A stretch of DNA of 64,000 nucleotides from Dimorphilus gyrociliatus (Eukaryota > Annelida > Polychaeta > Dinophilidae), in assembly GCA_904063045.1 (NCBI GenBank), contig CAJFCJ010000019.1, positions 3,292,684-3,356,683 of the forward strand. The letters run 5' to 3'. Under the pieces are notes generated by a model. That model ran no database searches. It worked only from the letters and a program-made list of their open reading frames with translations, and was not told the origin of the DNA. A program made the translations under genes and the position numbers. Positions 30,766-41,386 of the stretch are shown in pieces; position 1 is the first letter of the stretch, and every line of letters begins with the position of its first letter.

Positions 30766-31766
30766 ATATATTATATATACTTTATTGTCTTCTTTGCCAT
30801 AACAACTTTGTTTTTTTTTGAAGAAAAGTAGAAATCTTTCTTTTACTAAACACAAGTATTTTTTTTTTAAATTCATTAGTTCATACTTTTTTTTAAAAAA
30901 AAAAATAAATAAAACTTTTCTCTCGTTTATCTAAATTAAAGCATTGTAAAAATAGAAATATTCTTTTAATCTTTTAAACTATAATAAACATAAAATTGTA
31001 ACAATAATTTCGTTAGGGTTTTTTATAACGTCTAAAATTTCAAAATGACCGAAACTTTCACACCCAACCCGATAATTTAACTCTTATCTATAATTCTTTT
31101 AATCAACAAATGAAAAGTTTACGGATGTAGCTTGAAAGCACGTTACCTCTAATGGAAAGAGGCGAAAACTACGTAATTAATTGATAAATAGTGCAAGTGT
31201 GTTGTAAGTGGAAAGTTGAGATGAACAAAGTCGATTGTTCTTGTAGCAGTTTTAATCACGTTAACTGTTTACGGGATAATTTATAAGACTAGCTGACTTT
31301 TGCGATTGTTGTTACGTGACCTAAATTGTATATATATCTCGAGTATATCAAATGCGTTGGTTCTAATTAATGGCAAGATATAGGATATCATACAGTTGCT
31401 CCTAGACTGTTATGCAATAATATAATTAGCACTTTCGTGATACTTTGTTTTATTTAAATTGTTTTTCACCCTCTAATTGTAACAGAGTATGTTTTAATAC
31501 TTAAGCTCTTCATACTCAATCTATAGATTAAAAATTTATCTGTTCTACTCGAAGAACAACCTAAAACAGATGTCAAACAGCCATCAACCGGCTATTTTTT
31601 AAAACTGTTAACAGATAATCCGGGGGTGTTATTTTTTGGCGAAAGTGAAATCTTTTTTACAAAATAAACGCATTTGGTGGAAATGTGCTGTACTTGTTCT
31701 AATTCTACGCATGTAAACAAGTAAAAAATATTAGCCTCTATAAAAATTTTAAATTTCGTCTGCTAA
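30655..31766. other. Intergenic region with a long TA microsatellite
   Basis: It holds the 3' UTR of the CUPID gene and the promoter side of MOCS2. A TA run at about 30712-30778 dominates the left part. No open frame of interest is visible. Confidence 0.6.
30712..30778. repeat. TA microsatellite
   Basis: About 30 TA units with a few TG and TT interruptions near the right end, just after the CUPID gene. Confidence 0.9.
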
Positions 31767-32249
31767 ATGGCAAAGGTCAAGGTAGGTATTTAATAGAGCT
31801 GATAAATATTTTTTAACTTTCTTGCTGTTTTATACAATAAATATCACTTTAAAAGTTATTTTGTTCAATTTAATAACAGGTAACAGTGTTATTTTTTGCA
31901 AAATCACGAGAATTAACAAATCAGAGAAAGGTAGAGCACTTTTTATCATCTCCGACCAATGATCATAAAGTAAAACAAGAGATAATATCGCTATATCCGT
32001 GGTTAGTTTAAATTTTTACAATATAAATCCTATAAAAATCTGTTTTTATTAATATTTTCTGTTTTAGAGTTATAATAGGCGAAAAATTCAAATTATAAAA
32101 TTAAATTGATAATATGTCCTCTTTTCAGCTTGGAACCTCTTTCAGAAAATTTAGTTTTGGCATTAAATCAGAATTATTTAGGTGAAGAAATTATTAATTT
32201 GTCTGAAAACGACGAAATTGCTGTTATACCTCCAATTAGTGGAGGATAA
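31767..32249 (+). CDS. MOCS2A: Molybdopterin synthase small subunit (sulfur carrier, MoaD-like)
   Basis: Exons 31767-31781, 31880-32001 and 32129-32249 give 85 aa. It has the ubiquitin-like MoaD fold, starting VTVLFFAKSRELT and ending in the obligatory di-glycine (IPPISGG-stop). The terminal Gly is thiocarboxylated and donates sulfur to make molybdopterin from precursor Z (cPMP). The stop codon is followed five bases later by the ATG of the large subunit. In animals MOCS2A and MOCS2B come from one bicistronic mRNA. That arrangement is evidently kept, here with non-overlapping frames. The first exon encodes just five residues. Confidence 0.95.
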
Positions 32250-32254
32250 GAATT

Positions 32255-32839
32255 ATGGACTATTGTACATTAACAAAAGATAAAATATTTTTGGAGGAGC
32301 TGGTAGAGCAAGTTTCGGATGCGCGTTGTGGTGGAATAGCATCTTTTTTTGGAACAACTCGTGATAATTTCCAGGGTAAAAAAGTCGAGAGTTTGGAATA
32401 TGAGGCGCATGAGGAAATGGCAATTAAGGAAATGTTTAAATTATGTAAAGAAATAAGAGAGAAATGGACAGATGTTTGTAAAATTGCAATCGTCCATCGT
32501 TTAGGGTTTGTATAAGGAAATATATAAATTGCTAATAGTTTGTTATAATAAAATACCTATCACAGATTAGTAGAAGTCAAAGAAGCAAGTATAGCAATAG
32601 TAATATCCTCACCCCATAGAAAAGATTGTTTGGAAGCTGTTCAATTTGCCATTGACAAACTAAAAGCAACAATTCCTATATGGAAAAAAGTAATTATAAA
32701 CTACCTACATCCTGCATTTGTAACTTACGTCTCTACCTTTAAAGAATCACTAATGCCTATTTTATGTTTGCAGGAAAGATATTCTAATGGTGAAAGTAGT
32801 TGGAAAGAGAATGCTGAATGTAGTTGGAAAACGAAGTGA
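32255..32839 (+). CDS. MOCS2B: Molybdopterin synthase catalytic large subunit (MoaE-like)
   Basis: Exons 32255-32505, 32566-32689 and 32774-32839 give 146 aa. Family marks include [45 protein letters not shown] and IPIWKKERY, the last holding the active-site lysine region. Two MOCS2B chains with two MOCS2A chains form the heterotetramer that inserts the dithiolene sulfurs of the molybdenum cofactor. There is no room for a separate promoter after MOCS2A, so translation by reinitiation or leaky scanning is implied. Confidence 0.95.
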
Positions 32840-33111
32840 ATAGCATATCGGAAGTTATATTCATGTCTTCTTTTGCTAATACTTGTTAAAAAATACATAT
32901 AACTTGGAAGTTAATTCATCGGTGTATCTCTTTTCTTCATTGTAATACTAGGAAGCAAAAATTTAACCTTAATATCTCTAATAACTTCTTTATTTTGTAA
33001 TGAAAATAGGCGAGAATCCTGCATGAACAACGTTTACTGCCTTTAATAATTGTTTACAATGATAAAATAGTTTCAAAAAAACAAAATTCTGAGTAATCTT
33101 GATAAGAAAGA

Positions 33112-34779
33112 TCAAGATTGGTCTATGCTATGCTCTTTATCCTTTCTTCGTTTCTGCTTTTCCTTATTCTTTTCAATTCTTTCTTGTCTGTCATTTTGAT
33201 AGTCTCTTATAAATTCTGATTGAGTCACAAGTTGCACAGGTTGAAAATAATCAGGAATAGTGACTTTTAAAATTTCAGTTATCATGAAAGGCTTCAACCA
33301 GCCAACTAGAGGCGTCGTGCCAAAAGTATATAACGCTTCCTTATGGTAAAAGAGTAATCCATCAAAAAAATGAGATTCTTCCCTAGTGGTAGATACCATT
33401 AATTTTTCAATACTTTCCTTTGAACAATCACATCGATTGGCATTTACAAATCTGAACTGTAAGAAAAAGTTTTTAAAATTAACAATTTCGCCTTTTATCA
33501 ACAACTTATCAAACATATTCACTAAATTTATATATACTAATATCTAATAAAGCGAGTTCACTTCCTATTTGCTGTATCTTGGATTATTTCTTCAAACATA
33601 ACTGGAATATTTGAAAATAACCATGAGTATTAACTTGTTGATTATAATAAATGATCAGCGATCAATTACGGATACCGTTATTCATAATATCTCGCATAAA
33701 TTCTATTTCATCTTTGGCCAATATAATCGAACAGGTGCCTGCACTTGAACTACGTGAAAAGTATGCACGATATTTACTAACTGAGTTGTTGTAAGTTTAT
33801 TTTAGCTTTGCGGATCATACGATCAAATCTTGGCCGCGAGACTGTAAGTTAGAAATTAATTGTGCCACGCATATGACGACTATTATTTTATTAAATTCGA
33901 CATCATACCTTATTGTATTTTGACATGGTATTTAAATTTCCCCCTTCCTCTTCGTATTTCGTTTTCAACCAATAAAATCTAAACTCCGTCTACAAAAATG
34001 TAAACAATCTCTTAATTGAATTTGTTTTTTTTTATATTACTTCTTATGAAAATAACTTACCTCTGAATCGTATATTGGATGCGAAGACCAGCACATTAAA
34101 TCCAAAATGAAGAATGTTCTAAGTGCCTCATTAAATATGCAATCGAGCACAGTCTCTGTTTTACCAAAATGAACAGAAGATTGTCTTACATTTCCTCCCG
34201 GTAACTCTGATGGAAAATCGCCCAGAATTTTTCTACCACTCTTTGAGAAAACTTTTGTTTTCCCTTTTGCAGCAACAACTAGGACTCTTTTACCAGTTGG
34301 ACAAGCCACCATTATAAAATTATCTTGGAAGTTCTCCGGTACATCTATTAACCACTCTGAAAGCATTAGCTGATTTTTATAGAATCTACCGGGTTTGTAT
34401 TCATCATCTTCACTTTCTTCTGTTGTGTCCATACCATCCCATGACCCTTCTACAAGGCATCTCAAATTATTAAGTGTGTCAGCCCTTTTTCTGAAAAACA
34501 AAACAAATATATATAGGCTGATTAATGGACAAGTTGTTAAAAAAATAAAAATACATTAAATCCACAAGCAATATATAAATAATTGAGTTACTTTCTCTGA
34601 ATTTCAAGAGCCTTCTTCCTTCGAGACTCTTGATCGGAACGGGATGGTTTTGATTTATATAAATTCTGAAAGGTTGGATGAGGAGCATAAATGCTATTTT
34701 TTATTTGATTAACTTCGAATTTTTCATTTAAATCATCCAAGAGAGAATCAATTCCTAAATCTTTTTTGGTGGTTGCCAT
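33112..34779 (-). CDS. SNUPN: Snurportin-1
   Basis: Exons 34592-34779, 34061-34490, 33909-33989 and 33112-33456 join in frame to 347 aa (human about 360). It imports m3G-capped U snRNPs through importin beta. The N-terminal importin-beta-binding segment (APHPTFQNLYKSK, QESRRKKALEIQRKK) is present. The cap-binding domain follows: LMLSEWLIDVPENF, VACPTGKRVLVVAAKGKT, FILDLMCWSSHPIYDSE, then exon 3 with TEFRFYWLKTKYEEE, then DGLLFYHKEALYTFG and TPLVGWLKPFM. The 81-bp exon 3 is easily missed. The gene is head to head with ELP6, with 218 bp between start codons. Confidence 0.93.
33457..33908 (-). other. Snurportin-1 intron 3 with an opposite-strand open frame
   Basis: At 452 bp this is long for the gene. 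A plus-strand frame of 47 codons (33651-33794, MISDQLRIPLFIISR...) is embedded and ends near a GTAAGT. I do not recognise it and consider it probably fortuitous. Confidence 0.4.
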
Positions 34780-34997
34780 CGCTTGATTTTCCAGCTATCG
34801 GGCGAAAATTAATAAAAAACGACGGGAAATCGGTGTTATTGAGTAATCTTTCGGCTATCATTTGTTTAGTTCCGGGCGAAGGCCGAATGGCATTCGAAGT
34901 ATTCTGTCAGACTTTGCGATGTCCCAATATTTCATGTTCATCTGAAATACATAAAGTTAAAGTTTATTCTAAATTATAGATATATAAATAAAATACG
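34780..34997. promoter_or_regulatory. Bidirectional promoter region SNUPN / ELP6
   Basis: Only 218 bp separates the two start codons on opposite strands, so both promoters and both 5' UTRs must lie here. No TATA box or other clear motif was identified; the call rests on geometry. Confidence 0.55.
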
Positions 34998-35769
34998 ATG
35001 TATCAACCTTTAACCGATCACTTTGAGTTGGAGAATTTATGTCTCCCGCAAAAGATTATGTTCATTTCTTCATATGAAGCTGACTACTCCTTTATCGTCT
35101 ATCATTGTCTTGCCGATTACTTGAAAAAGGATAGAAATGTATGTATTTTATCTTTTGGCGAAAATTCTCTGACCTATAAATTAATTGGAGAGCGTCTGGG
35201 ACTATCATTTCGGAATAGAGAAAAGGATGGTCAAATATGTTTCATTAACGTGATGGATATGCTTTCTAAGAATCAACAATTAAAAGAATTATCATTGGAA
35301 GTGACTAATGTATGTAATAACTTTACAAGGCCAGGGAATATACTGTTGGTAATAGATCACCTATCATCTCTACTTCCAATTGGCTACGATATACATGATA
35401 TTCGAATGTTTGTCTACACTTTGAAAGCTTTAGTAAAAAAAGTTGATAATATTTCACTTCTAGTTTGTTGCAATGAAGGAATAAGCCAAGGCAATGAAAG
35501 TAAATTAATAGCTCATTGTCAGCACGTTAGCGATTCGATTGTTACAGTATCTAGCTTGTCAAGTGGTTATTGTAAAGATGTACATGGACAGGTGACATTA
35601 ATAAAATTTAAACTAAGCCAACGTTTACATATATATTTTGTTTTAGATTGAGCTACAAGAGAAGGAATATGATGGATCTCAAAAGCGATCAAAGACAATG
35701 CAGTTTAAAATAGTAAATGACAAAGTAATAAATCTATTTGCATCCGGAACAAGCTTTGCCATTTTGTAA
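34998..35769 (+). CDS. ELP6: Elongator complex protein 6
   Basis: Exons 34998-35591 and 35647-35769 encode 238 aa. ELP6 belongs to the ELP4-5-6 RecA-like hexamer that supports Elongator in wobble-uridine modification of tRNA. The fold is visible as KIMFISSYEADYSFIVYHCL, RNVCILSFGENSLTYKLIG, NILLVIDHLSSLL (Walker-B-like, without a functional P-loop), SDSIVTVSSLSSGYCKDVHGQ and the C-terminal FKIVNDKVINLFASG. An AATAAA at 35782 lies just 13 bp past the stop, and the next gene starts 64 bp past it. Confidence 0.9.
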
Positions 35770-35781
35770 AATATTATAAAA

Positions 35782-35787
35782 AATAAA
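35782..35787 (+). terminator. Polyadenylation signal AATAAA after ELP6
   Basis: A canonical hexamer 13 bases after the ELP6 stop and about 47 bases before the next start codon. This suggests a very short 3' UTR. Confidence 0.5.
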
Positions 35788-35833
35788 ACAAACGTAAATA
35801 TTACTATTCAAATATTTCTGAAATCTGTTTAAT

Positions 35834-36043
35834 ATGGAAACGCAATATGCAAAGGATAATTTATATCCTGCTCTTGCTTATGCTTTAACCGAGATCCTTC
35901 AAATAAAGCCGCAAAATCCGATCGAATATTTAGCACATCTTCTTAAGCACTTTCAAGATAAACGTAAAGATGACGACGACGTGACGATTTCGTCAAAAAA
36001 GAAGAGCACTCGTGCTGGAATCAACAATTGCAAAAATACTTAA
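35834..36043 (+). CDS. Dpy-30-motif mini-protein
   Basis: A single-exon frame of 69 aa. The segment NLYPALAYALTEILQIKPQN followed by PIEYLAHLLKHFQ is a clear Dpy-30 motif, the helical dimer that docks amphipathic helices in SET1/MLL complexes and in ciliary radial-spoke proteins. The rest is a short charged tail (KRKDDDD...KKKSTR). The sequence looks more like the ciliary or adenylate-kinase-linked Dpy-30 motifs (DYDC/AK7 type) than DPY30 itself, but that is an impression. It sits 64 bp after ELP6 on the same strand, so the two could share a transcript. Confidence 0.75.
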   Translation: METQYAKDNLYPALAYALTEILQIKPQNPIEYLAHLLKHFQDKRKDDDDVTISSKKKSTRAGINNCKNT

Positions 36044-36461
36044 TGTCAAATGTGAAAGGAGAACCTCAAGCATTAATGAATACAATATTTTTTTTAACAT
36101 ATTGTCCTAGAATTACGAATCTAGGATGTAAAGCATCTTAAAAATTAGGCGGATTTTTTTATTAGTGTCATAATTGTCCAAGTAGTTTGTAGAAGTTGTC
36201 AGTGAAACAAAAAGCATCTCATGCGTTTCGTATTTATTTGAGAGACAAATACATTTTTAATTGATAAATAAGTAAACAGGACAACGCATCATTGAATATA
36301 CTTATTTCTAGTAACTTATAAAAACTAGTACACGATTTTAAGATAGCTAGCTATAGTACCACCATCTACTGGACTAGTATTTTTGAGTGGTACTGTTTCC
36401 GGTGTATACTAAATCTTGTTTTGACAATTATTTGTATGAAATTACTTATTCTACCAAATAA
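36044..36461. other. Intergenic region before the fructosamine-3-kinase gene
   Basis: AT-rich, 418 bp, no open frame of interest. It presumably contains the FN3K promoter. Confidence 0.5.
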
Positions 36462-37510
36462 ATGACGCTTGAAAATACTATTAAAAATGTCTTTAAAGCA
36501 GAAACGGTAAAATCTATTGGGTATGCAGGTGGGGGATGTATAAGTGCCGCTTCAAGCTTTGTTTTAAATTCCAATACTCACATATTCGTTAAAACGAACT
36601 CAAAGAAAGGCTCAGATATCATGTTCGAAGGTGAATTTGCTGGACTTGATGCAATATATCAAACAGGAAAAATTCTTGTCCCAAAGCCTTTAAAGGTAAC
36701 TAATGTCTATTTTATAAGCAATAGAAGACTTTAAAACGATTAACTTTAATTACATTTTTAAAATATCTGAAGGCGTTTTCTTATGGAAAAACGTATTGTC
36801 TCGCTATGGAACACAAAGAAATCGGTAGCCTTGAGAATGGAACTTTACTTGGAGAACAGTTAGCTGATCTCCATCTCGATAATATTAATTTAATAAGAAA
36901 CAAGCAGAAAAATTCATTCGTTGGTAGTGAGAATTCTGATCGCGAGCCTGAGACTAGATTTGGATTTCCAGTCAGAACTTCGTGTGGTTTTATTCCTCAG
37001 AATAATCAGTTCACTAAGACATGGGAAGAATTCTTTGCTAGAAAAATTGATGATCAACTAGCTATAATAGAAAGAGAATACCATGATATGAAACCGAGAC
37101 AGCTATGGAATCAATTTCTGCCAAAAATTTCATCATATTTCGAAGGTTAAATCATTGTATTAAATGTGTTGTATATATGTAATATTTCCCTTTTATTCTT
37201 AGGACAGGAAATATTACCATCTCTGCTTCATGGGGACCTATGGGGAGGAAATGCCGGCGAATGTTCTAGTGGTCCGATTGTTTTCGACCCGGCTGCTTTC
37301 TACGGACATCATGAATATGATTTAGCGATAGCCACCATGTTCGGAGGTTTTCCTTCTTCGGTTTTTAAAGCCTATCACAAAAAAATTCCAAAGGAGAGAG
37401 GCTTTGAAAATAGACAACAACTTTATCAATTATTTCATTACTTGAACCATTGGAGTCATTTCGGAGGAGGGTATAAATCCTCCTGTATGAGCATATTAAA
37501 AAGTTTATGA
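36462..37510 (+). CDS. Fructosamine-3-kinase / ketosamine-3-kinase
   Basis: Exons 36462-36695, 36773-37145 and 37203-37510 encode 304 aa (human about 309). The family phosphorylates sugar residues attached to protein amines, destabilising glycation adducts. The redox-active P-loop cysteine is kept (GGGCISAAS), as are the ATP lysine (HIFVKTN), the catalytic loop [11 protein letters not shown], the metal-binding [14 protein letters not shown], and [14 protein letters not shown] near the end. FN3K and FN3KRP cannot be told apart by eye. The stop lies 57 bp from the stop of the convergent FASTKD gene. Confidence 0.93.
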
Positions 37511-37567
37511 CATAAATTATATCTCTTATTTATTAGTAATTGTTTATTATTTCTATGAACAGTCGTT

Positions 37568-39880
37568 CTATAGTTCTCTTCTTAGAACATTTAAAATATT
37601 TTCCTGGCAATACCGATCCCTTTCTTTCTCGCTAAAACTGGTAATAGTCATCATATCTTTAGGATTTAGCTGAACAGAAAAATAGCTTATTAGTATCTAC
37701 AGCTAAGCAAAAAAAATAGAATTCATTGTCACTTACAATCAAAACATCGAAACCAAATCGATTAAGAATTCCTATTTCTAGATTATGAAGACCTAAAATA
37801 GTTGATGAATTGCGTAGATACTGATTCCAACCAAATACTTTTATTACTATCATACGGCTTAAATATAATTTTGATTAAAAAAGAAGAGAAAAAGAATTGA
37901 ATTAACTAACTTTGAATTCGGTTCTTTATGGTAACTTCGATGAAAACAATTAGTGATAGATTTATTTGAATTAGACTGAAAGCTTTCCAATTCCTCTATC
38001 ACACTTTTACGTTTTGTACTAGAAGCAAGCTTTCTATTATCAATTTCCCTAGCGACATCAAATGGATTGATAAGTCTTGGGGAACTTTTCAAATTTATAT
38101 TGATTCCAGATCGTGTGTTTGCTGGATTATATAAAATGGGAACAAAATTCTTCTTTCTATCCATTGAAATCATAATATCTGTACAAATTAATTTTTCGTG
38201 ATGATTTTTATTTGATGACGTAAATTTTTCTTACCCGCTATCTTGGTAGATTGTAAGATATGTTCACATTTTACGTAATTTGAGCCTCCCAACAAACGGT
38301 GCAAAGAACACCAAATCGAAGCCAGCCCTTGACGTCTCTCCAATTCAACGCATAGATTTGGAGCTTCCCTTACAGCAGATTTAGAAAACCATTCCTAAAA
38401 TAATTACATTTCGAGTATACCTGAAAATAATTGTTCGAAATCTTACATTTTTTATCAAAAATCCTTTATATTCCGATCCTAAAGATTTACAGAAGTCATT
38501 TAAAATCATGTATTGATGATTCATCTGAAGAAACCGGTCTGAAAAATGAAAATATTAATATAATATATAAAATATAAGCTTTAAATAGTTAAAACAAACT
38601 TTGTACAGTAATTTCTTGACATTGCTTTAATGAGTCATTTAACAATTTAGAATGTACAACATTATTCATACATAAAGAAAGAACACCATCCACAAAAGCC
38701 TCTGGGAACATCTGCCTATTGTGTTTATTCGTTAAAATGTCTATTAAGCTATTCAGCAAATTATGTTGAATTGGCTGCAATAATTACATATCGTTCAGAC
38801 TTTAATACTATGTCAGTTAGATAAATAATTAAAATATCTTACATGCTGCAGAGAACTCGCCGACCAGACAATTTTTATCAAGTCTTTTGTTCTAAGACTA
38901 TCTTTCTTATTTCTGAGCAGGTAGACAATTCTATTTAGAATCTTATCAAAAAGTTTCTCATGAATTATTCTCGCAGAAGCAAATGTATGAACAATATGAG
39001 TCAAGTTATAAGCAGTTTCATTAATAAATGAGCTTGAAACTAAGTTATCGCCTAATTTTCCAAAATATGCAGTAGAATTATATCCAGCGTGTCTTAAAGT
39101 TTTAAGAATATTTGCAATGTGTTGGGCGTCTATCTTATGAAAATCATGTAATAATTTTTTCGATACACAATCGATTGTCTTATAGCTTCTGAATGACGTA
39201 TTTGTAACAAAAAAGGTGTGACAGATGACTCCAACTTCATTTCCTGTTAACAGCTCAATGTTTTGGCACGTAAATTTTTCAAAATGTGCCATTACACTAA
39301 TTGGAATAGATCTATAATTTGAAATATAAAAGATTAGTGATATAACATCTTTTGTTTTAAGATTGAGGTTATTCCATTCATTATCCAAGTATGTGCACAA
39401 GCTTCGAAAGAATTTTAGATTATTTGTCTGGGACAGATAAAGAGCATCAGCAATATCAACTAAATCCTTTATTGCTATTTTCGGAATACGTCTAATGCAT
39501 TCGATTTCTATAACTCTATGTTGGCTATCAGACTTTTTAGAAGTATCTTCGAGTAAAATTAGCTTACATAATTCTTGATTGGATAGCTGACGTATTTCTT
39601 CACCGATTTTATTAGATTCGAGAACATTTTTTAGCTTAGGATGACATTTTTCTTCAAGAAACAAATCAAATGGAATTGATGGTTGTATTACGCTTCGGAG
39701 CTTGTCTGAAACATTTCGGGGAATGTTAAAATTCTGATTTAATTTTCCTTTATATTCCTTTGTTTTTGTATAGGTTGATTTTCTCTTTTCGGAAAGTTGT
39801 ATGGAAGCATAAGATGCTCCCAAGCGCCAAAAATTACAAAAAGTCTTAGATCTTTCTTTAAGCACAAGAAAGGTCAACAT
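37568..39880 (-). CDS. FAST-kinase-domain (FASTKD) family mitochondrial RNA-binding protein
   Basis: Seven exons: 38843-39880, 38600-38774, 38447-38538, 38235-38394, 37911-38178, 37737-37857 and 37568-37669; 651 aa in frame. FASTKD proteins act in mitochondria on mRNA processing and stability. The N-terminus (MLTFLVLKERSKTFCNFWRL) could be a targeting peptide. The middle has helical-repeat features (HIANILKTLRHAGY, NLTHIVHTFASARI, DLIKIVWSASSLQ) typical of FAST domains. The C-terminus is a RAP domain: IVIKVFGWNQYLRNSST and LGLHNLEIGILNRFGFDVL, then a typical ending with LNVLRREL. Which of FASTKD1-5 it matches is not clear. It is head to head with ZNHIT1. Confidence 0.82.
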
Positions 39881-40199
39881 CTATTATCGCTCAGATTTCA
39901 GTTAAACTAGAGAAGGTAAAGATATTTTATAACACTGACATTTACTAATAAAAATACAAAACTTTTATTGCAGAAATATTTTTTTAGGCACAATGCTGTT
40001 AATTACTTTTAACTAAACAATAGAGAAAAAAAACAACTAATATCAGCGGTTTATCAACTTCAGAGTTCCTGGCGCGCTTGCAGCTAAAAGTAAACTGGTA
40101 AATGAAGAGTACTTGCTTGTGATTGGACAATTTAGCGGCTTTTTTCTGTAGCCATTTTTATTTTTGCTTCAATACTTAACTTGGTCTTTAATTACGATA
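39881..40199. promoter_or_regulatory. Bidirectional upstream region FASTKD / ZNHIT1
   Basis: 319 bp separates the two opposite start codons. No motif was recognised; the regulatory role is inferred from position. Confidence 0.45.
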
Positions 40200-41041
40200 A
40201 TGCAGGACATAACAGCAATCAAAAGTAAGAAAGTTTATGTAATATGAATATATGTATCATTTATAATAGAATAGATTTTTTTCGTAATTCTTGATGAAAG
40301 TAATAAAATCAAATCTGTCAAAAAAATACCTACTGCTTGGCACTCTACTAAAAGTGATTTCTTACTCAGGTCGGGACAGTATGAAATTAAAACGAATGAT
40401 TCTGGATCAGAGCACAAGGAAAAAACGTATTCATCACTACTTGGAAAATTTAGAAAAGGACAACTATCAAACTGATCCGCATGCTGATCTGAAAGTAAAC
40501 AAGAAAGCTCCTAAATTCGATGATAATACTGATGGTAAATTGTTCTCAACTGTTTTAAAAACACTTATCATTGAAATTGATAATTTAGCCCCAAAGCAAA
40601 GAAAAAAGAAAAAATTTCATCAAAGATATCGAAAAGACGTTCAGTACTTATTAGAAGATGAGGTAACTCTTCGATTTGATTAAATTGATGACTGATATGC
40701 AATTACCCATAGCAATTTCGTATGAAAGATATCAGACCTAATTACTTCACTGCTAGTTCACCAATGTCAAGGAAGAAGCGACGAACTCTTTGTGCAGTTT
40801 GTGGATATCCTTTTTTTTTAAATTAAAATCTTTAATATCAGTCAAGATATGCAATGATCGACATGTTTCCTTAACGAAGCTTACATTTCTAGCGACATAT
40901 ACCTGCGTTATATGCGGTGTAAAATTTTGCAGTATAAAGTGTCAAGAGACGCATAAAGAGACAAGGTTTGCAATAGACTTAACTAAAAGAATACAATTAC
41001 AAATAATGTGATTTTGTAGATGCCTAAAATGGAGCTCGTAA
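40200..41041 (+). CDS. ZNHIT1: Zinc finger HIT domain-containing protein 1 (SRCAP/SWR1 subunit)
   Basis: Exons 40200-40224, 40370-40662, 40713-40804, 40885-40965 and 41020-41041 give 170 aa (human 154). ZNHIT1 is a subunit of the SRCAP H2A.Z-deposition complex. The N-terminal helix (LDQSTRKKRIHHYLENLEKD, DPHADL) and PNYFTASS are conserved. The HIT zinc finger is assembled across three exons: CAVCGF, TYTCVICGVKFCSIKCQETHKETR, then CLKW. Exons 3 and 4 cannot be joined by any GT-AG pair. The intron 40805-40884 has a U12-type AT-AC form. An alternative ATG at 40294 would start inside intron 1 and misses the conserved short first exon. Confidence 0.93.
40805..40884 (+). other. U12-type AT-AC intron in ZNHIT1
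   Basis: The donor ATATCCTTT matches the U12 AT-AC 5' splice site. Near the 3' end lies TTTCCTTAAC, a perfect U12 branch site, and the intron ends in AC about 10 bases after the branch adenosine, the spacing expected for minor-spliceosome introns. Joining at these points gives CAVCGF-LATYTC in frame within the HIT finger. A GT donor at the end of the exon is absent. Confidence 0.92.
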
Positions 41042-41044
41042 AAG

Positions 41045-41283
41045 GAAGTTTCTGAAATATCCGCACTTAAAGACCAAGTAGCTCTGGAAAATGCTACTGC
41101 TCAATGTGAATCGTTACGTGCGAACTTTGGTTTTTCGTACTGAATTTGGAACTTGAGAAACAAATATTTAATGCAAAATGGTTTAGAGAAAACTTTATTG
41201 TGTTTCCAGAGAGTTTACATTTAGATAAACTGTATAATATTTTAATTGAACATTTTTGTATTCGACATATTACAGATGAATGA
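41045..41283 (+). pseudogene. Orphan coding-like fragment with a frame shift
   Basis: Just after ZNHIT1, one frame reads as a coiled-coil-like segment (EVSEISALKDQVALENATAQ, then ANFGF) up to a stop at 41141. The overlapping frame continues with equally protein-like sequence (NLELEKQIFNAKWFRENFIV, then FPESLHLDKLYNILIEHF) to a stop at 41281. One missing base near 41131-41140 would join them. No start codon or splice partner was found. It may be a decayed exon, a sequencing indel in an unrecognised gene, or coincidence. Confidence 0.3.
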
Positions 41284-41386
41284 AAAGTAAATACTCTTTC
41301 CATAAAATGGAAACACCAACAACTTACATCAATTTGACAAAATACTTTTTCTTTTTCACTGATAGAAAATTAGCCTTCGTAACAAT

